From Planctomycetota bacterium (GTDB lineage Bacteria > Planctomycetota > UBA8108 > JACQVS01): a stretch of DNA of 64,000 nt. Positions 52,404-60,760 of this stretch are shown here, in pieces. A program made the position numbers and the translations under genes. The notes below the pieces were generated by a model, which searched no databases, had not been told where the DNA came from, and saw only the letters and a program-made list of their open reading frames with translations. The first letter of the stretch is position 1, and the number at the start of each line of letters is the position of its first letter. The stretch covers positions 1-64,000 of the forward strand of contig JANQLS010000181.1 in NCBI GenBank assembly GCA_028280485.1, given 5' to 3'.

Positions 52404-52494
52404 AGTGCTAAGTCACAAACTAAATCTTACTCTTGGATTGGATCGAAATTAGTTTAGGCTTGGCTCAACTGGGGCCTGGGACCGACTTAGCACT
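52404..52494. ncRNA. Candidate structured RNA (nested inverted repeats)
   Basis: AGTGCTAAGTC (52404-52414) pairs with GACTTAGCACT (52484-52494), 11 bp perfect. Inside, AAACTAA (52417-52423) pairs with TTAGTTT (52449-52455). Position is between two minus-strand genes, with no ORF. No known RNA family recognised, and strand cannot be told. Confidence 0.3.
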
Positions 52495-52762
52495 GAGTTG
52501 AATACATACTGAGTCTGGCCTCAAATGACTTCTGCTTGAAGTTAATTCAAACTCGAAACTTAGCAGATAGAACCGCGATTTGCAAGGGTCATGACCAGGA
52601 CGGAGCCCGACTTCGTTCACATTTTTAGAATCGTCCAGGATTACTACGGATCGACCTATTTAGAGAAGCTTCCCAATGCCCTGCTTGAAAATGAGTGTGA
52701 CTTGAGGTGATTTCGAACACTCACCCAGCGAAAGAAGTCATAAACAGCAATTATTTAAAAAC

Positions 52763-54334
52763 TTAAGGCCAACCCGCTGCCTGAGAGGCTTCCACTAGAG
52801 ACCGAGTCGAAGCCGGAAAAAACAGAGATCGAAGAGTTGGGACCAAATCTTTGGGTTCGAGCGTTTTCGATTCCCCACCCCCCGCGGCCGCCAATTGAGG
52901 AAAACCGGGGATATGGTCGAAGCCCGCTTCGGGAGAAATTCCCAGTGTGTGGATGGTAAATTGAGCATCTCGACGAGCCCCGCGAGCCAAACTGTTCAAT
53001 GCTTGTTTTTTCTCGTAAGGACAAGAGACGTCCCCGATCACCACTATCTGCTTCGAGGCGTCGGGGCGCCAAGGAAATCGGCCAAGTTCTAAAGCTCCCT
53101 TGATAGCTTCGTAAACTCCCTCGGGGACATCTCCCCCTCCTTCAGCTTGGATCTCATCGAATCCGGAGATGAATTCCGTTGGGCTCGAACCAAATTCGAT
53201 CACCTTAACGATTTCATCTCGGTAGAGAAGTGCGCCAACTCTGACCTCAGGAAAGACCCAAGAAAGCTCACGGTAGAGATTTCCGATTTCCAACTTCAAT
53301 GTATCGTAAGGAGTTTTCATGCTTTGGGAGACATCGATCGCTAACACGATATCGAGAGGAGAGAGGACCGATTCTTTTGAGAACTGAAAGAGATCAGCGA
53401 GTGGCGAATCGGCTTGAATAAACTGATGGGCTAAAGCGTTCAATTGATCCCAAGGAAGGGAATCGGACGAGATCTCTTGAGATCCTCCAATGTGGGCAAT
53501 CAATTTTTTCGCCATACGAGAGTTCCCTAACCACGATTCTGAAGCTTGAATCAAGGAAGCTACCGACTGCCAGCCTTCAGAATCGAATTCGTTTTGATCG
53601 ACCCAGTGATCCATGATATGGAGCGCTCGACTGCGAACCCGAGTATCGGAATCATGGAGAAAAGCTCCGACAAGCTTCAACCTATTCACCTTTTTGTTCG
53701 GAGATGAATCCTGAATCTCTCCCCGAAGATGAGCGAGGAAGAACCATTTAAAATAGGAACTCGATTCTGCTAAAAGTAGCGGTTCAGAAGGCCCTTCTTC
53801 TTCAACTGGATCGTCGTGAGTCTCTTCAGTTTGATCTTGAGTTGTCGACACTAAAGAGCCTTCAGCGGATTCATCCTCAGTAGGATCTTCAGCTGAATTT
53901 TGCGATTCATTCTCTTGGGTCTCTTTAATCAGCGTCAGCGTGTTTGTCAATGAGACTTCACTGTCTCCGTCATCTTGAGGTGCTAAGGGGTTGAGTTGAC
54001 CCGAAAAATTTACCTTGAGGGCTGAAGACACTTCCTTGAGGCTTGAAGGAAAAGTGGCCTTCTCAGAAGAATCCTTTTGTTCAGATGAGTTTGAGGTGGG
54101 CTCTGACGGAGATTCGATAACCGTCCCCAACTTCTTATCTTCTTTTTCAATCTTCTCCTGCTCAGTACTATTCTTTTCTTCAGAGTCTGAATCGGGAAGA
54201 TGCGTAAGAACGATAACCAAGGAAAGAATGCTGAGGATCAATGAGAAGACGCACAGCCCCACTAAGGCGTAGACCCACTCACTAAATTGAAGAACGACGA
54301 CGTCTCCAGAGCGAGTTTTTATTTCAAAGGGCAT
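52763..54334 (-). CDS. Membrane-anchored von Willebrand factor A domain protein
   Basis: 523 residues. One membrane helix (about 22-44), a long E/D/S/T-rich linker (about 48-190), a helical HEAT-like segment (about 190-320), and a vWA domain (about 325-510). The metal-ion-dependent adhesion site is DVSQS in LDIVLAIDVSQSMKTP, with the second aspartate in VIGDVSCP and GGGDVPEG between them. GGAGG lies upstream of the ATG. The vWA fold binds protein partners through a divalent metal. Topology puts the vWA domain outside the cytoplasm if the short N-terminus is inside. No MoxR ATPase gene is adjacent. Confidence 0.82.
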   Translation of the reverse strand: MPFEIKTRSGDVVVLQFSEWVYALVGLCVFSLILSILSLVIVLTHLPDSDSEEKNSTEQEKIEKEDKKLGTVIESPSEPTSNSSEQKDSSEKATFPSSLKEVSSALKVNFSGQLNPLAPQDDGDSEVSLTNTLTLIKETQENESQNSAEDPTEDESAEGSLVSTTQDQTEETHDDPVEEEGPSEPLLLAESSSYFKWFFLAHLRGEIQDSSPNKKVNRLKLVGAFLHDSDTRVRSRALHIMDHWVDQNEFDSEGWQSVASLIQASESWLGNSRMAKKLIAHIGGSQEISSDSLPWDQLNALAHQFIQADSPLADLFQFSKESVLSPLDIVLAIDVSQSMKTPYDTLKLEIGNLYRELSWVFPEVRVGALLYRDEIVKVIEFGSSPTEFISGFDEIQAEGGGDVPEGVYEAIKGALELGRFPWRPDASKQIVVIGDVSCPYEKKQALNSLARGARRDAQFTIHTLGISPEAGFDHIPGFPQLAAAGGGESKTLEPKDLVPTLRSLFFPASTRSLVEASQAAGWP

Positions 54335-54532
54335 CGATCCATCGCCTCCAAATGTCTTGATTTGCCATTGAATCCCTTCCGTTGAATTGAGCGAGTAAAT
54401 TAATTAAAAGCTGGAAGGGCAAAATGGAAATTGTCATGGGAAATCCATCTTACTGTTATTCTCTGCCGGTGGAATCAATATCTTGGGATTCTGGAGCGCT
54501 TGCCCCTGTCCTGATTTTCTTTTAATACCTAA

Positions 54533-54594
54533 TTAACTAGCCCGAAGCGCTAGCGAGGGGAAAATCTCCCTCGTTAGCGCTTCGGGCTAGTTAA
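54533..54594. repeat. AGCCCGAAGCG palindrome, closed form, second copy
   Basis: 27-bp arms (54533-54559 and 54568-54594), one G-T type mismatch, 8-nt spacer. Near-identical to 50600-50659. Followed at 54620-54642 by a decayed GGCGAATTTGGCTAC fragment of the other palindrome family. Confidence 0.85.
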
Positions 54595-54655
54595 TCCATT
54601 TTAAAAGTTTACCCCGCCCAAATTCTGGCGAATTTGGCTACATGTGAAATCGATA

Positions 54656-54696
54656 AAAAAAAAGCGAAAACCCGCTCTACGGATTTTCGCTTTTAT
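54656..54696 (-). terminator. Terminator downstream of lexA
   Basis: AAAGCGAAAAC-CCG (54661-54674) pairs with CGG-ATTTTCGCTTT (54680-54693), one mismatch, with runs of A before (54655-54663) that become the T tail on the minus strand. 33 nt after the lexA stop. Confidence 0.8.
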
Positions 54697-54726
54697 ATTT
54701 AGATCGAACTCAAATGTAAGTTGCGA

Positions 54727-55335
54727 CTAAAACTTTCTCACCAAACCGATGACGACTCCTCGTACTTCTACCTTGTTGAAGTATTGAGGTTCGATGTCCT
54801 GATTCGCGGGAACGAGTCGAACACCTTCACCTTCACGGTAATACTTCTTTAAAGTGGCTTGACCATCTTCAAGTATAGCGACGACAGTTTCCCCATCGTT
54901 AGCATAGTCTCGACCCTCAACGATCACATAGTCACCGTTTTGAATTTCGTCCTTCATAGAATCCCCTTGAACTTGAAGTGCATAACAATTGCTTTCAAGT
55001 GGAAAGAGGTCATTCAACTTCAATGATCCTTGACTCTCGGTACGGGGTTGTTGAGCGGGAGCACTGGGAAAACTGGCTTGAATGCAGCCTAGCAAGGGAA
55101 GTGAATCCGTAGCTTTTCTACGAGGAGGAGGGGTGATGATTTCGATCGATCGAGCACGGAATTTTGCTCTTCGTATCGCACCCTTTTTCTCTAGTTGATT
55201 AAGATGTTCGTAGATAGTGATTTTTGTGACGTTGAAGTGTTCGGCCATCTCTTCAAGGGTGGGAGAAACACCAGATTCTTCACGCCAATTTTGAATGAAC
55301 TCAAGGATGTCGAGTTGCTTTTTCGTAAGGTACAT
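54727..55335 (-). CDS. lexA: LexA-type SOS repressor
   Basis: 202 residues, normal length. A winged helix-turn-helix (about 1-65: LTKKQLDILEFI, SPTLEEMAEHFNV, TIYEHLNQLEKKGAI) is followed by the S24 peptidase domain. Catalytic serine is in QGDSMKDEI and catalytic lysine in QATLKKYY. The self-cleavage region reads LPLLGCIQASFPSA; aligned with the usual G-(x)2-A-A-G-x-P, the scissile dipeptide would be Ala-Ser instead of Ala-Gly. Represses DNA repair genes until RecA-stimulated cleavage. I found no obvious operator palindrome upstream of its own start. Confidence 0.9.
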   Translation of the reverse strand: MYLTKKQLDILEFIQNWREESGVSPTLEEMAEHFNVTKITIYEHLNQLEKKGAIRRAKFRARSIEIITPPPRRKATDSLPLLGCIQASFPSAPAQQPRTESQGSLKLNDLFPLESNCYALQVQGDSMKDEIQNGDYVIVEGRDYANDGETVVAILEDGQATLKKYYREGEGVRLVPANQDIEPQYFNKVEVRGVVIGLVRKF

Positions 55336-55953
55336 TTTTTCCCCTTAATTTTTTACAAGCGGGCCTTCATCCTCCAAAGCAGTGTCCAACTAGCGCCTCT
55401 AAAGGCAATGAGGATATGGGGGCCTTTCTTGTAGCCAACTGAAATTCGCATTTAGTCTTATAAGGTGTAACTGGAACCAACACCCTACAAGTTCACCGAT
55501 ACCAGGTTTCAGAGTCGAAAGATTTTGCTAACTGGGTCGACTCTGACCGACTGAATTGAGGCTAACACCTCGGTTGCCACTGAAGGGGACTCATGTTCCG
55601 AATCTCCTCGTTACCACCTGCAAAAAGTTTTCGACGGTTCCTAACATCATCTTGAAACTTTCCTAGGGCAAAATCTGACGCACCCAATAATATCGCTCTA
55701 TCAGAGAAAGAACATAAACCTAACAAATAAAACATTTTAGACTTTTGTTAAGGTAGGATTTTAGGGCGATAATAACTGCAAATTTTTTTAAGAGGAATTT
55801 TAGGTAAGGGATTCTCTTAGACTCTCACCCCCTCCCCTTATTCCGATAACCATTGAAACTCCGCAGTTCAAAGAGCTTAATAAATCCCTCAAATCTCACG
55901 TAAAAAACAGGCTTTTAATTGATCTGAAATGACAAAAAAGGTAAGGACTTTGT
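55336..55953. other. 618-nt divergent spacer
   Basis: Between lexA (-) and the DUF6174 gene (+). No ORF, no repeat of the families in this window, and no RNA family recognised. It must hold the lexA promoter/operator and the promoter of the DUF6174-glpK pair. Confidence 0.5.
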
Positions 55954-56496
55954 ATGTGTAGCGAACCGAACACCCCACCGACATCCTCAGCCCCTGCTCA
56001 AGCCCAGCCCTCGGGGAGAATTCCCCTGATCTTAGGCCTCATTATCATTATCGGGCTCTTGTCATTTTGGCTATTAACTCGGAACCGAGTCCCAGAATTA
56101 ACCCGAGTTATCTGGACCCAACAGCGAGAGCTTTGGCTCAAAAACAACCCGATTAATTATGATTTAGCTCTAAAAGTTCAGGTGGCTACCCGACCCGAAA
56201 TGAGATATGAGCTGCAAGTTCGAGAAGGAAAACTCAGCAGTTTTAAAATCGACGGCAATCCAAATCCTGGAGGAGCGACCTACACCATCGACGGCCTATT
56301 CGACAATCTCGAAGGGGAGCTCGATTTGAAAGAAGGAAAAGCGCCCCAAAATCCAGGCATGCCTACAAACCAAATGCTGAAAGCGGAATTCGATGAAAAA
56401 TACGGCTTTCCCAAGCGGTTCATGAGAATTGCGCCCGATAACAAATCCTTTTTCATCGAGGTGACTCAATTCACACCTCAAAACACAAATAACTGA
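55954..56496 (+). CDS. DUF6174-like membrane-anchored protein
   Basis: 180 residues. Short proline/serine-rich N-terminus, one membrane helix (about 24-42), then a compact domain starting with a helix and YDLALKVQVATRPEMRYEL, followed by the pattern VREGKLSSF, YTIDGLFDNLE and EFDEKYGFPKRF. That series (YDLxV, xxVRxG, TVDxLF, YDxxxGYP) matches DUF6174, found in many bacteria as small lipoproteins or secreted proteins. Function unknown. AAGGAC precedes the ATG. The glycerol kinase gene follows after 8 nt, so the pair is an operon. Confidence 0.75.
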   Translation: MCSEPNTPPTSSAPAQAQPSGRIPLILGLIIIIGLLSFWLLTRNRVPELTRVIWTQQRELWLKNNPINYDLALKVQVATRPEMRYELQVREGKLSSFKIDGNPNPGGATYTIDGLFDNLEGELDLKEGKAPQNPGMPTNQMLKAEFDEKYGFPKRFMRIAPDNKSFFIEVTQFTPQNTNN

Positions 56497-56504
56497 GGAG
56501 CGAC

Positions 56505-58007
56505 ATGGCCTCACTCAAAAAGAAGTCAGCAAGAGATCTCATCCTGGCGATCGATCAAGGCACCACGGGATCAAAAGCCGTTCTATTAAACGGCAAGCTA
56601 AAATTGATTGCTGAAGGCTACCAAGAGTTCCCCCAAATCTACCCCAAACCGGGCTGGGTGGAACACGACCCCAGTGAGATTTGGAAAAGCGTCGGTTCCG
56701 CCGTAAAAAAAGCTCTCCGTAAAGCCAAAATCAAGGCGACTCAAATCGCCTGTATCGGGATTACCAATCAACGAGAAACCACTCTGTTGTGGGATCGCAA
56801 AACCAGTGAACCCATCTATAACGCCATCGTTTGGCAAGACCGAAGAACCGCAGATTTATGCCGAGATTTAAAGGAAGCAGGGGAACAGCGCGCCGTCAAA
56901 AGAAAGACGGGCCTCTTACTCGACCCCTACTTCAGTGCGACCAAGATTGCGTGGATGCTCAAGAAAGTCACGGGCGCTCGTGCGAAAGCTAACAAAGGTC
57001 AACTTTGTTTCGGGACAGTCGATTCCTACCTTCTTTATCGCTTAACCGGAGGTGTCACTCACGCCACCGATATCTCAAACGCATCCAGGACCTTGCTTCT
57101 CAACCTTAAAAAGGGAGTCTGGGATTCTAGCTTATTGAAGCTCTTCAAAGTCCCAGAGAGTCTTCTTCCTGAGGTTCAACCTAACGATGGAGTTTTTGGT
57201 CGAACGCAGGGAGTCGGTTTTTTACCCGATGGAATCCCTATCGCCGGATTGATCGGCGATCAACAATCAGCTCTCTTCGGACAAGCCTGCTTTAAAACCG
57301 GATCAGCGAAGTGTACCTATGGGACCGGATCGTTTTTACTCTTAAACACCGGCACCCAACCCATCTTCTCTAAATCAGGAACCTTGACGACTGCCGCTTG
57401 GCAACTCGGCAAGAAAACTCACTACGCTTTGGAAGGCTCGGCCTTCATCGCCGGCGCCATCGTTCAATGGCTTCGTGATGGCTTAGGCATCATCAAAGAT
57501 TCTTCTGAAGTCGAAGCACTCGCGAGGTCGGTTCCCGATTCAGGTGAAGTCACCCTGGTTCCCGCTCTAACGGGATTGGGAGCTCCACACTGGAAACCCG
57601 AAGCCAGAGGCATCATCACCGGTTTGACCCGAGGATCCACTCACGCTCATATCGCCCGAGCCGCCTTGGAAGGCATCGCCTTTCAAAATGCAGACCTTCT
57701 CCGTGCCATGGAAAACGATCTCGGGAAAAAGGTGAGAGTTCTCAAAGTCGATGGAGGCGCGTCCAACAACAATCTTTTGATGCAATTCCAAGCTGACCTT
57801 TTACGTTCTCAGGTCGTCCGACCTCAAATCACCAGCACGACTGCCTTAGGTGCAGGATTGCTCGCGGGCTTAGCTTCCAAGATGTTCTCCTCCTTAAAAG
57901 ACATCGAAAAAACATGGAAGGAAGAAAAGACCTTTAAGCCCGAGATGCCCTTAAAAGAATCGAAGGTCCATTTAAGTCGATGGGAAGATGCGGTGAGGAA
58001 GGCGTAG
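56505..58007 (+). CDS. glpK: Glycerol kinase
   Basis: 500 residues, the usual length. Phosphorylates glycerol to sn-glycerol 3-phosphate with ATP in the cytoplasm. FGGY-family features are ILAIDQGTTGSKAVL, GWVEHDP, the substrate block TNQRETTLLWDRKTSEPIYN followed by AIVWQDRRT, and near the end GGASNNNLLMQFQADLL. GAGGAG lies 4 nt before the ATG. It is in an operon with the DUF6174 gene. No glycerol facilitator or GlpD gene is nearby. Confidence 0.95.
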   Translation: MASLKKKSARDLILAIDQGTTGSKAVLLNGKLKLIAEGYQEFPQIYPKPGWVEHDPSEIWKSVGSAVKKALRKAKIKATQIACIGITNQRETTLLWDRKTSEPIYNAIVWQDRRTADLCRDLKEAGEQRAVKRKTGLLLDPYFSATKIAWMLKKVTGARAKANKGQLCFGTVDSYLLYRLTGGVTHATDISNASRTLLLNLKKGVWDSSLLKLFKVPESLLPEVQPNDGVFGRTQGVGFLPDGIPIAGLIGDQQSALFGQACFKTGSAKCTYGTGSFLLLNTGTQPIFSKSGTLTTAAWQLGKKTHYALEGSAFIAGAIVQWLRDGLGIIKDSSEVEALARSVPDSGEVTLVPALTGLGAPHWKPEARGIITGLTRGSTHAHIARAALEGIAFQNADLLRAMENDLGKKVRVLKVDGGASNNNLLMQFQADLLRSQVVRPQITSTTALGAGLLAGLASKMFSSLKDIEKTWKEEKTFKPEMPLKESKVHLSRWEDAVRKA

Positions 58008-58123
58008 ATTCTCATCGAGTCTATAGAACAAGACCTATTAATGGTTTCCGTCAATGTAGGACCCGCCCAATTCATGGTTTATTGGATCAATTTTTAAAGC
58101 ATTTACGTCTGATTGGGAATCGA

Positions 58124-58205
58124 CCACCCACAAGGGGTGGCGCTACAGGATCGATTTGGACTTCAAAATGAATTACGTCTGTAGCGCCTGGGCTTGTCCC
58201 AGGCC
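58124..58205. repeat. CTGTAGCGCC repeat element (divergent pair)
   Basis: Left half CCACCCACAAGGGGTGG then CGCTACAG (58124-58148); right half CTGTAGCGCC then TGGGCTTGTCCCAGGCC (58179-58205). The same halves lie in opposite arrangement at 6621-6727. Confidence 0.78.
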
Positions 58206-58240
58206 TAACCTTAAATGGGGTTTAAATTTTTAAATGTTCA

Positions 58241-58273
58241 AAAAAAAAGCCACCAGTTGGGTGGCTTTTTTTT
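58241..58273. terminator. Bidirectional terminator between glpK and pgi
   Basis: AAGCCACC (58248-58255) pairs with GGTGGCTT (58261-58268), 5-nt loop, with A run on the left and T run on the right. 28 nt after the pgi stop on the minus strand. Confidence 0.88.
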
Positions 58274-58295
58274 ATTACTCAATTGTTCTTCAAAC

Positions 58296-59948
58296 TCAAG
58301 CCGGCCAACCAAACTTCGTATCCGTTGGAGCGGCTCCCGCTTCGGTATCAATCTTTTGGTACTGAGGATTCCAAGCTCGGTGCTCAAGAATCTTGTAAAC
58401 CGTTTCAGTATCATCAATCCGTTCGATCGCTTCGGCAATTTCTTCAGCCGTTCTTAAGACACCAGGTTGAGATTGAAGTTCGGCCATCACTTGAGATTGT
58501 AGTTCAAGAACATCACCGGCAGCTTCCTTTCCTGCTTCAACCCCTGGTTGGTGATAGGCATTGACATTGATAAGGGTGGCATAAAAGCCGACTGCTCTCT
58601 CAAACAATGCGATCAACTTACCTACGTATTCGGCATCGACTCTCGGGATCGTAATGGTGACTGAACCTCGATCAGCTTCAGAGAGCGCTTTTTGGGTTCC
58701 CAATTGGAAACCGAGTAAAAAGTCTCCACTGGTAATTCCAGGTTCCACTTCTAGTTGACTTTCACCACCATCTTCAAGGACCTGAATAAAGGTCGCAAAG
58801 AAGTTAGCGAGCCCATCGCGAAGTTGTTGAATATATGCGTGTTGATCCGTTGAGCCCTTATTGCCGTAGACGACAAGTCCTTGGTGTACGATGTTTTTAT
58901 CAAGATCTTTTTCTTTACCTAAAGACTCCATGACGAGTTGTTGAAGGTATCTCGACATCAATAAAAGACGATCTTTGTAGGGAAGAACGACCATCGCTTT
59001 CGAGCCATCACCAGATTCATTTCCGGAGAAATACCACATCATCGCAAGGAGTGCAGCGGGATTTGAAAGGGGATCTTCCACTCGGGTGGCCTTATCCATA
59101 GCTTGAGCTCCATCGAGCAAGCTTTGGATGTCGACTCCAGAAAGTGCGGCGGGGACAAGCCCAACGGCTGAAGTCTCCGAAGTTCTTCCACCGACCCAAT
59201 CCCACATGGGAAAGAATTTCAACCAAGCATCGACCCCATCGACGGCTTCCTTGTAGAGGTTGCTATCCTTTTGAGTGATAGCGACAGCTTGAGAAGCGAA
59301 GACGAGATTTCTCTTTTTAAAGTGAGCTTCAGTTTCGCGGAAACCGTTTCGAGTTTCAGGAGTGCCTCCCGATTTTGAAACGACCACCACCATGGTTGAA
59401 GCGAGACCACCTTCAGTCGCATCGATACTTTTAAAACAACGGTCGATTCCATCGGGATCCGTGTTGTCGATGAAGAAGGTTTTCAAGCCTGCGTTGGAAC
59501 GCCCGGGTTGGTCGACCAAGGCATCGTAAACCAATTGAGGACCTAAAGCTGATCCTCCGATACCGATCAACAATAAGTTTTGAAAACGATCTCCTTGAGG
59601 AGGACGAATTTTGGAGGTTAAGACCTCCGAGGCAAAAGATTTGATGTCATTCAAAGTTTCTTGAACGGTGACACCGATATCTCTCAGCTTCTTATCCGAA
59701 TGATCGACGAGACTGGGATCTCGTAGCCAGTAGTGACCGACCATTCGTTTTTCATCGGGATTGGCGATCTCTCCCTTTTCAAGGTCAACCATTTGAGCAA
59801 AAACATGCTTGAAGGCTTCTTGCATGTTTTCAACGTATTGCGAATCGAAGGTCATTCGACTGGGATCGACACTCACCCCTAATCCATTAGGTGCACAGAG
59901 ATATTTTTTGTAGCGGGTCCACATGCTAACAGCTTCCTTAACAGTCAT
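58296..59948 (-). CDS. pgi: Glucose-6-phosphate isomerase
   Basis: 550 residues. Interconverts glucose 6-phosphate and fructose 6-phosphate. GIGGSALGPQLVYDAL and SKSGGTPET bind the sugar phosphate; VMESLGKE carries the catalytic-region glutamate and KGSTDQHAYIQQLRDG the catalytic histidine. AAGGAAG precedes the ATG. Two extra segments compared with short bacterial forms (about 445 residues) place it near the longer, cyanobacterial/planctomycete-like forms. Single gene, convergent with glpK. Confidence 0.95.
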   Translation of the reverse strand: MTVKEAVSMWTRYKKYLCAPNGLGVSVDPSRMTFDSQYVENMQEAFKHVFAQMVDLEKGEIANPDEKRMVGHYWLRDPSLVDHSDKKLRDIGVTVQETLNDIKSFASEVLTSKIRPPQGDRFQNLLLIGIGGSALGPQLVYDALVDQPGRSNAGLKTFFIDNTDPDGIDRCFKSIDATEGGLASTMVVVVSKSGGTPETRNGFRETEAHFKKRNLVFASQAVAITQKDSNLYKEAVDGVDAWLKFFPMWDWVGGRTSETSAVGLVPAALSGVDIQSLLDGAQAMDKATRVEDPLSNPAALLAMMWYFSGNESGDGSKAMVVLPYKDRLLLMSRYLQQLVMESLGKEKDLDKNIVHQGLVVYGNKGSTDQHAYIQQLRDGLANFFATFIQVLEDGGESQLEVEPGITSGDFLLGFQLGTQKALSEADRGSVTITIPRVDAEYVGKLIALFERAVGFYATLINVNAYHQPGVEAGKEAAGDVLELQSQVMAELQSQPGVLRTAEEIAEAIERIDDTETVYKILEHRAWNPQYQKIDTEAGAAPTDTKFGWPA

Positions 59949-60112
59949 CTCATTCTTCCTTATCAGGAGGTGATTTGGGTTCGACCGATCGAACGAAATT
60001 TTCAGAACTATGAACTTTTCTAACTATCGGCAAATATTCACCGGCCCCTGATGAATGTTTAGTTTATGTTGGGATAAACCGAGTGAACTCGAGTTATCAC
60101 GCATTCGGCAAA

Positions 60113-60760
60113 TTATCCGGAACTTTCCCAAAGTTCCAAGAGTTCACGCGTTATTCTTTTCGGATTTTCTGAACTTTGAATCGCCCCCAAAACGGCCAAG
60201 CCATGAACTCCGGTTCCCCTTAATTCAGGAACCCTCGTGGAGTTCACCCCGCCCAAGGCGTAAATGCAACCCTGAACTTGCTTGCACGCCGCTTGAAGCC
60301 TCTCGATTCCCCAGGGTTGAGACGGACTAAATTTTGAAATTGGAGAGAAGATCGGAGAAAGACTCACGTAATCCGCTCCCGACTGAAGAGCTAAGTCGGC
60401 TTCGTTTTCTTCATGAGCGCTATACCCGATTATAAATTCTTCTCCTAAGTACTTCCTCGCCTCCAAAACCTGTTGCGGACTTTCACCCAGGTGTACCCCA
60501 TCGAGCTTATACTTTTTAACGAGCTCAACATGGCGGTTGAGAATCCATAGCAATCCCGACCGTTGAAACAAGAGCTGTTCAAGCTCCCCTTCCAGCTCTT
60601 CGGAGGTGAGATGCTTGCGACGAATTTGAATCATTTGAAGCCCTCCCTCGACCGACTTCTCAAGAATAGAAATTAAATCTTGAGTAGAGAGAGAGGCACC
60701 TTCGGTAATCAGGTATAGAGGGGGAAGATTTTTGGATTGAAGATTAGGAAGAGGGTTCAT
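60113..60760 (-). CDS. thiE: Thiamine phosphate synthase
   Basis: 215 residues from the ATG at 60760, overlapping the aroC stop by 17 nt; a GTG at 60778 would add 6. Couples the pyrimidine and thiazole halves of thiamine. Conserved elements: MIQIRRKHL, DGVHLGESPQ, IIGYSAHEENEA, ADYVSLSPIF, and ALGGVN. The usual G before P in the DYV.xGPIF motif is S here (SLSPIF). Translation is probably coupled to aroC. No TPP riboswitch is visible upstream of the pair. Confidence 0.88.
   Translation of the reverse strand: MNPLPNLQSKNLPPLYLITEGASLSTQDLISILEKSVEGGLQMIQIRRKHLTSEELEGELEQLLFQRSGLLWILNRHVELVKKYKLDGVHLGESPQQVLEARKYLGEEFIIGYSAHEENEADLALQSGADYVSLSPIFSPISKFSPSQPWGIERLQAACKQVQGCIYALGGVNSTRVPELRGTGVHGLAVLGAIQSSENPKRITRELLELWESSG

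Larger units (their letters stand above)
51579..52762. other. Spacer of 1184 nt with possible small ORF and RNA structure
   Basis: Largest gene-poor stretch of the interior. It contains the outer-membrane gene's upstream region, a possible 45-residue secreted peptide (51956-52093), an imperfect hairpin 52123-52184 (GTCTATTA...TAATAGAC), and nested inverted repeats at 52404-52494. The remainder shows no features. Confidence 0.6.

Noticed and set aside
55336..55953. 6S or tmRNA-like gene in the lexA spacer
   Set aside because: No tmRNA or RNase P signature segments and no convincing long closing stem could be found by eye.
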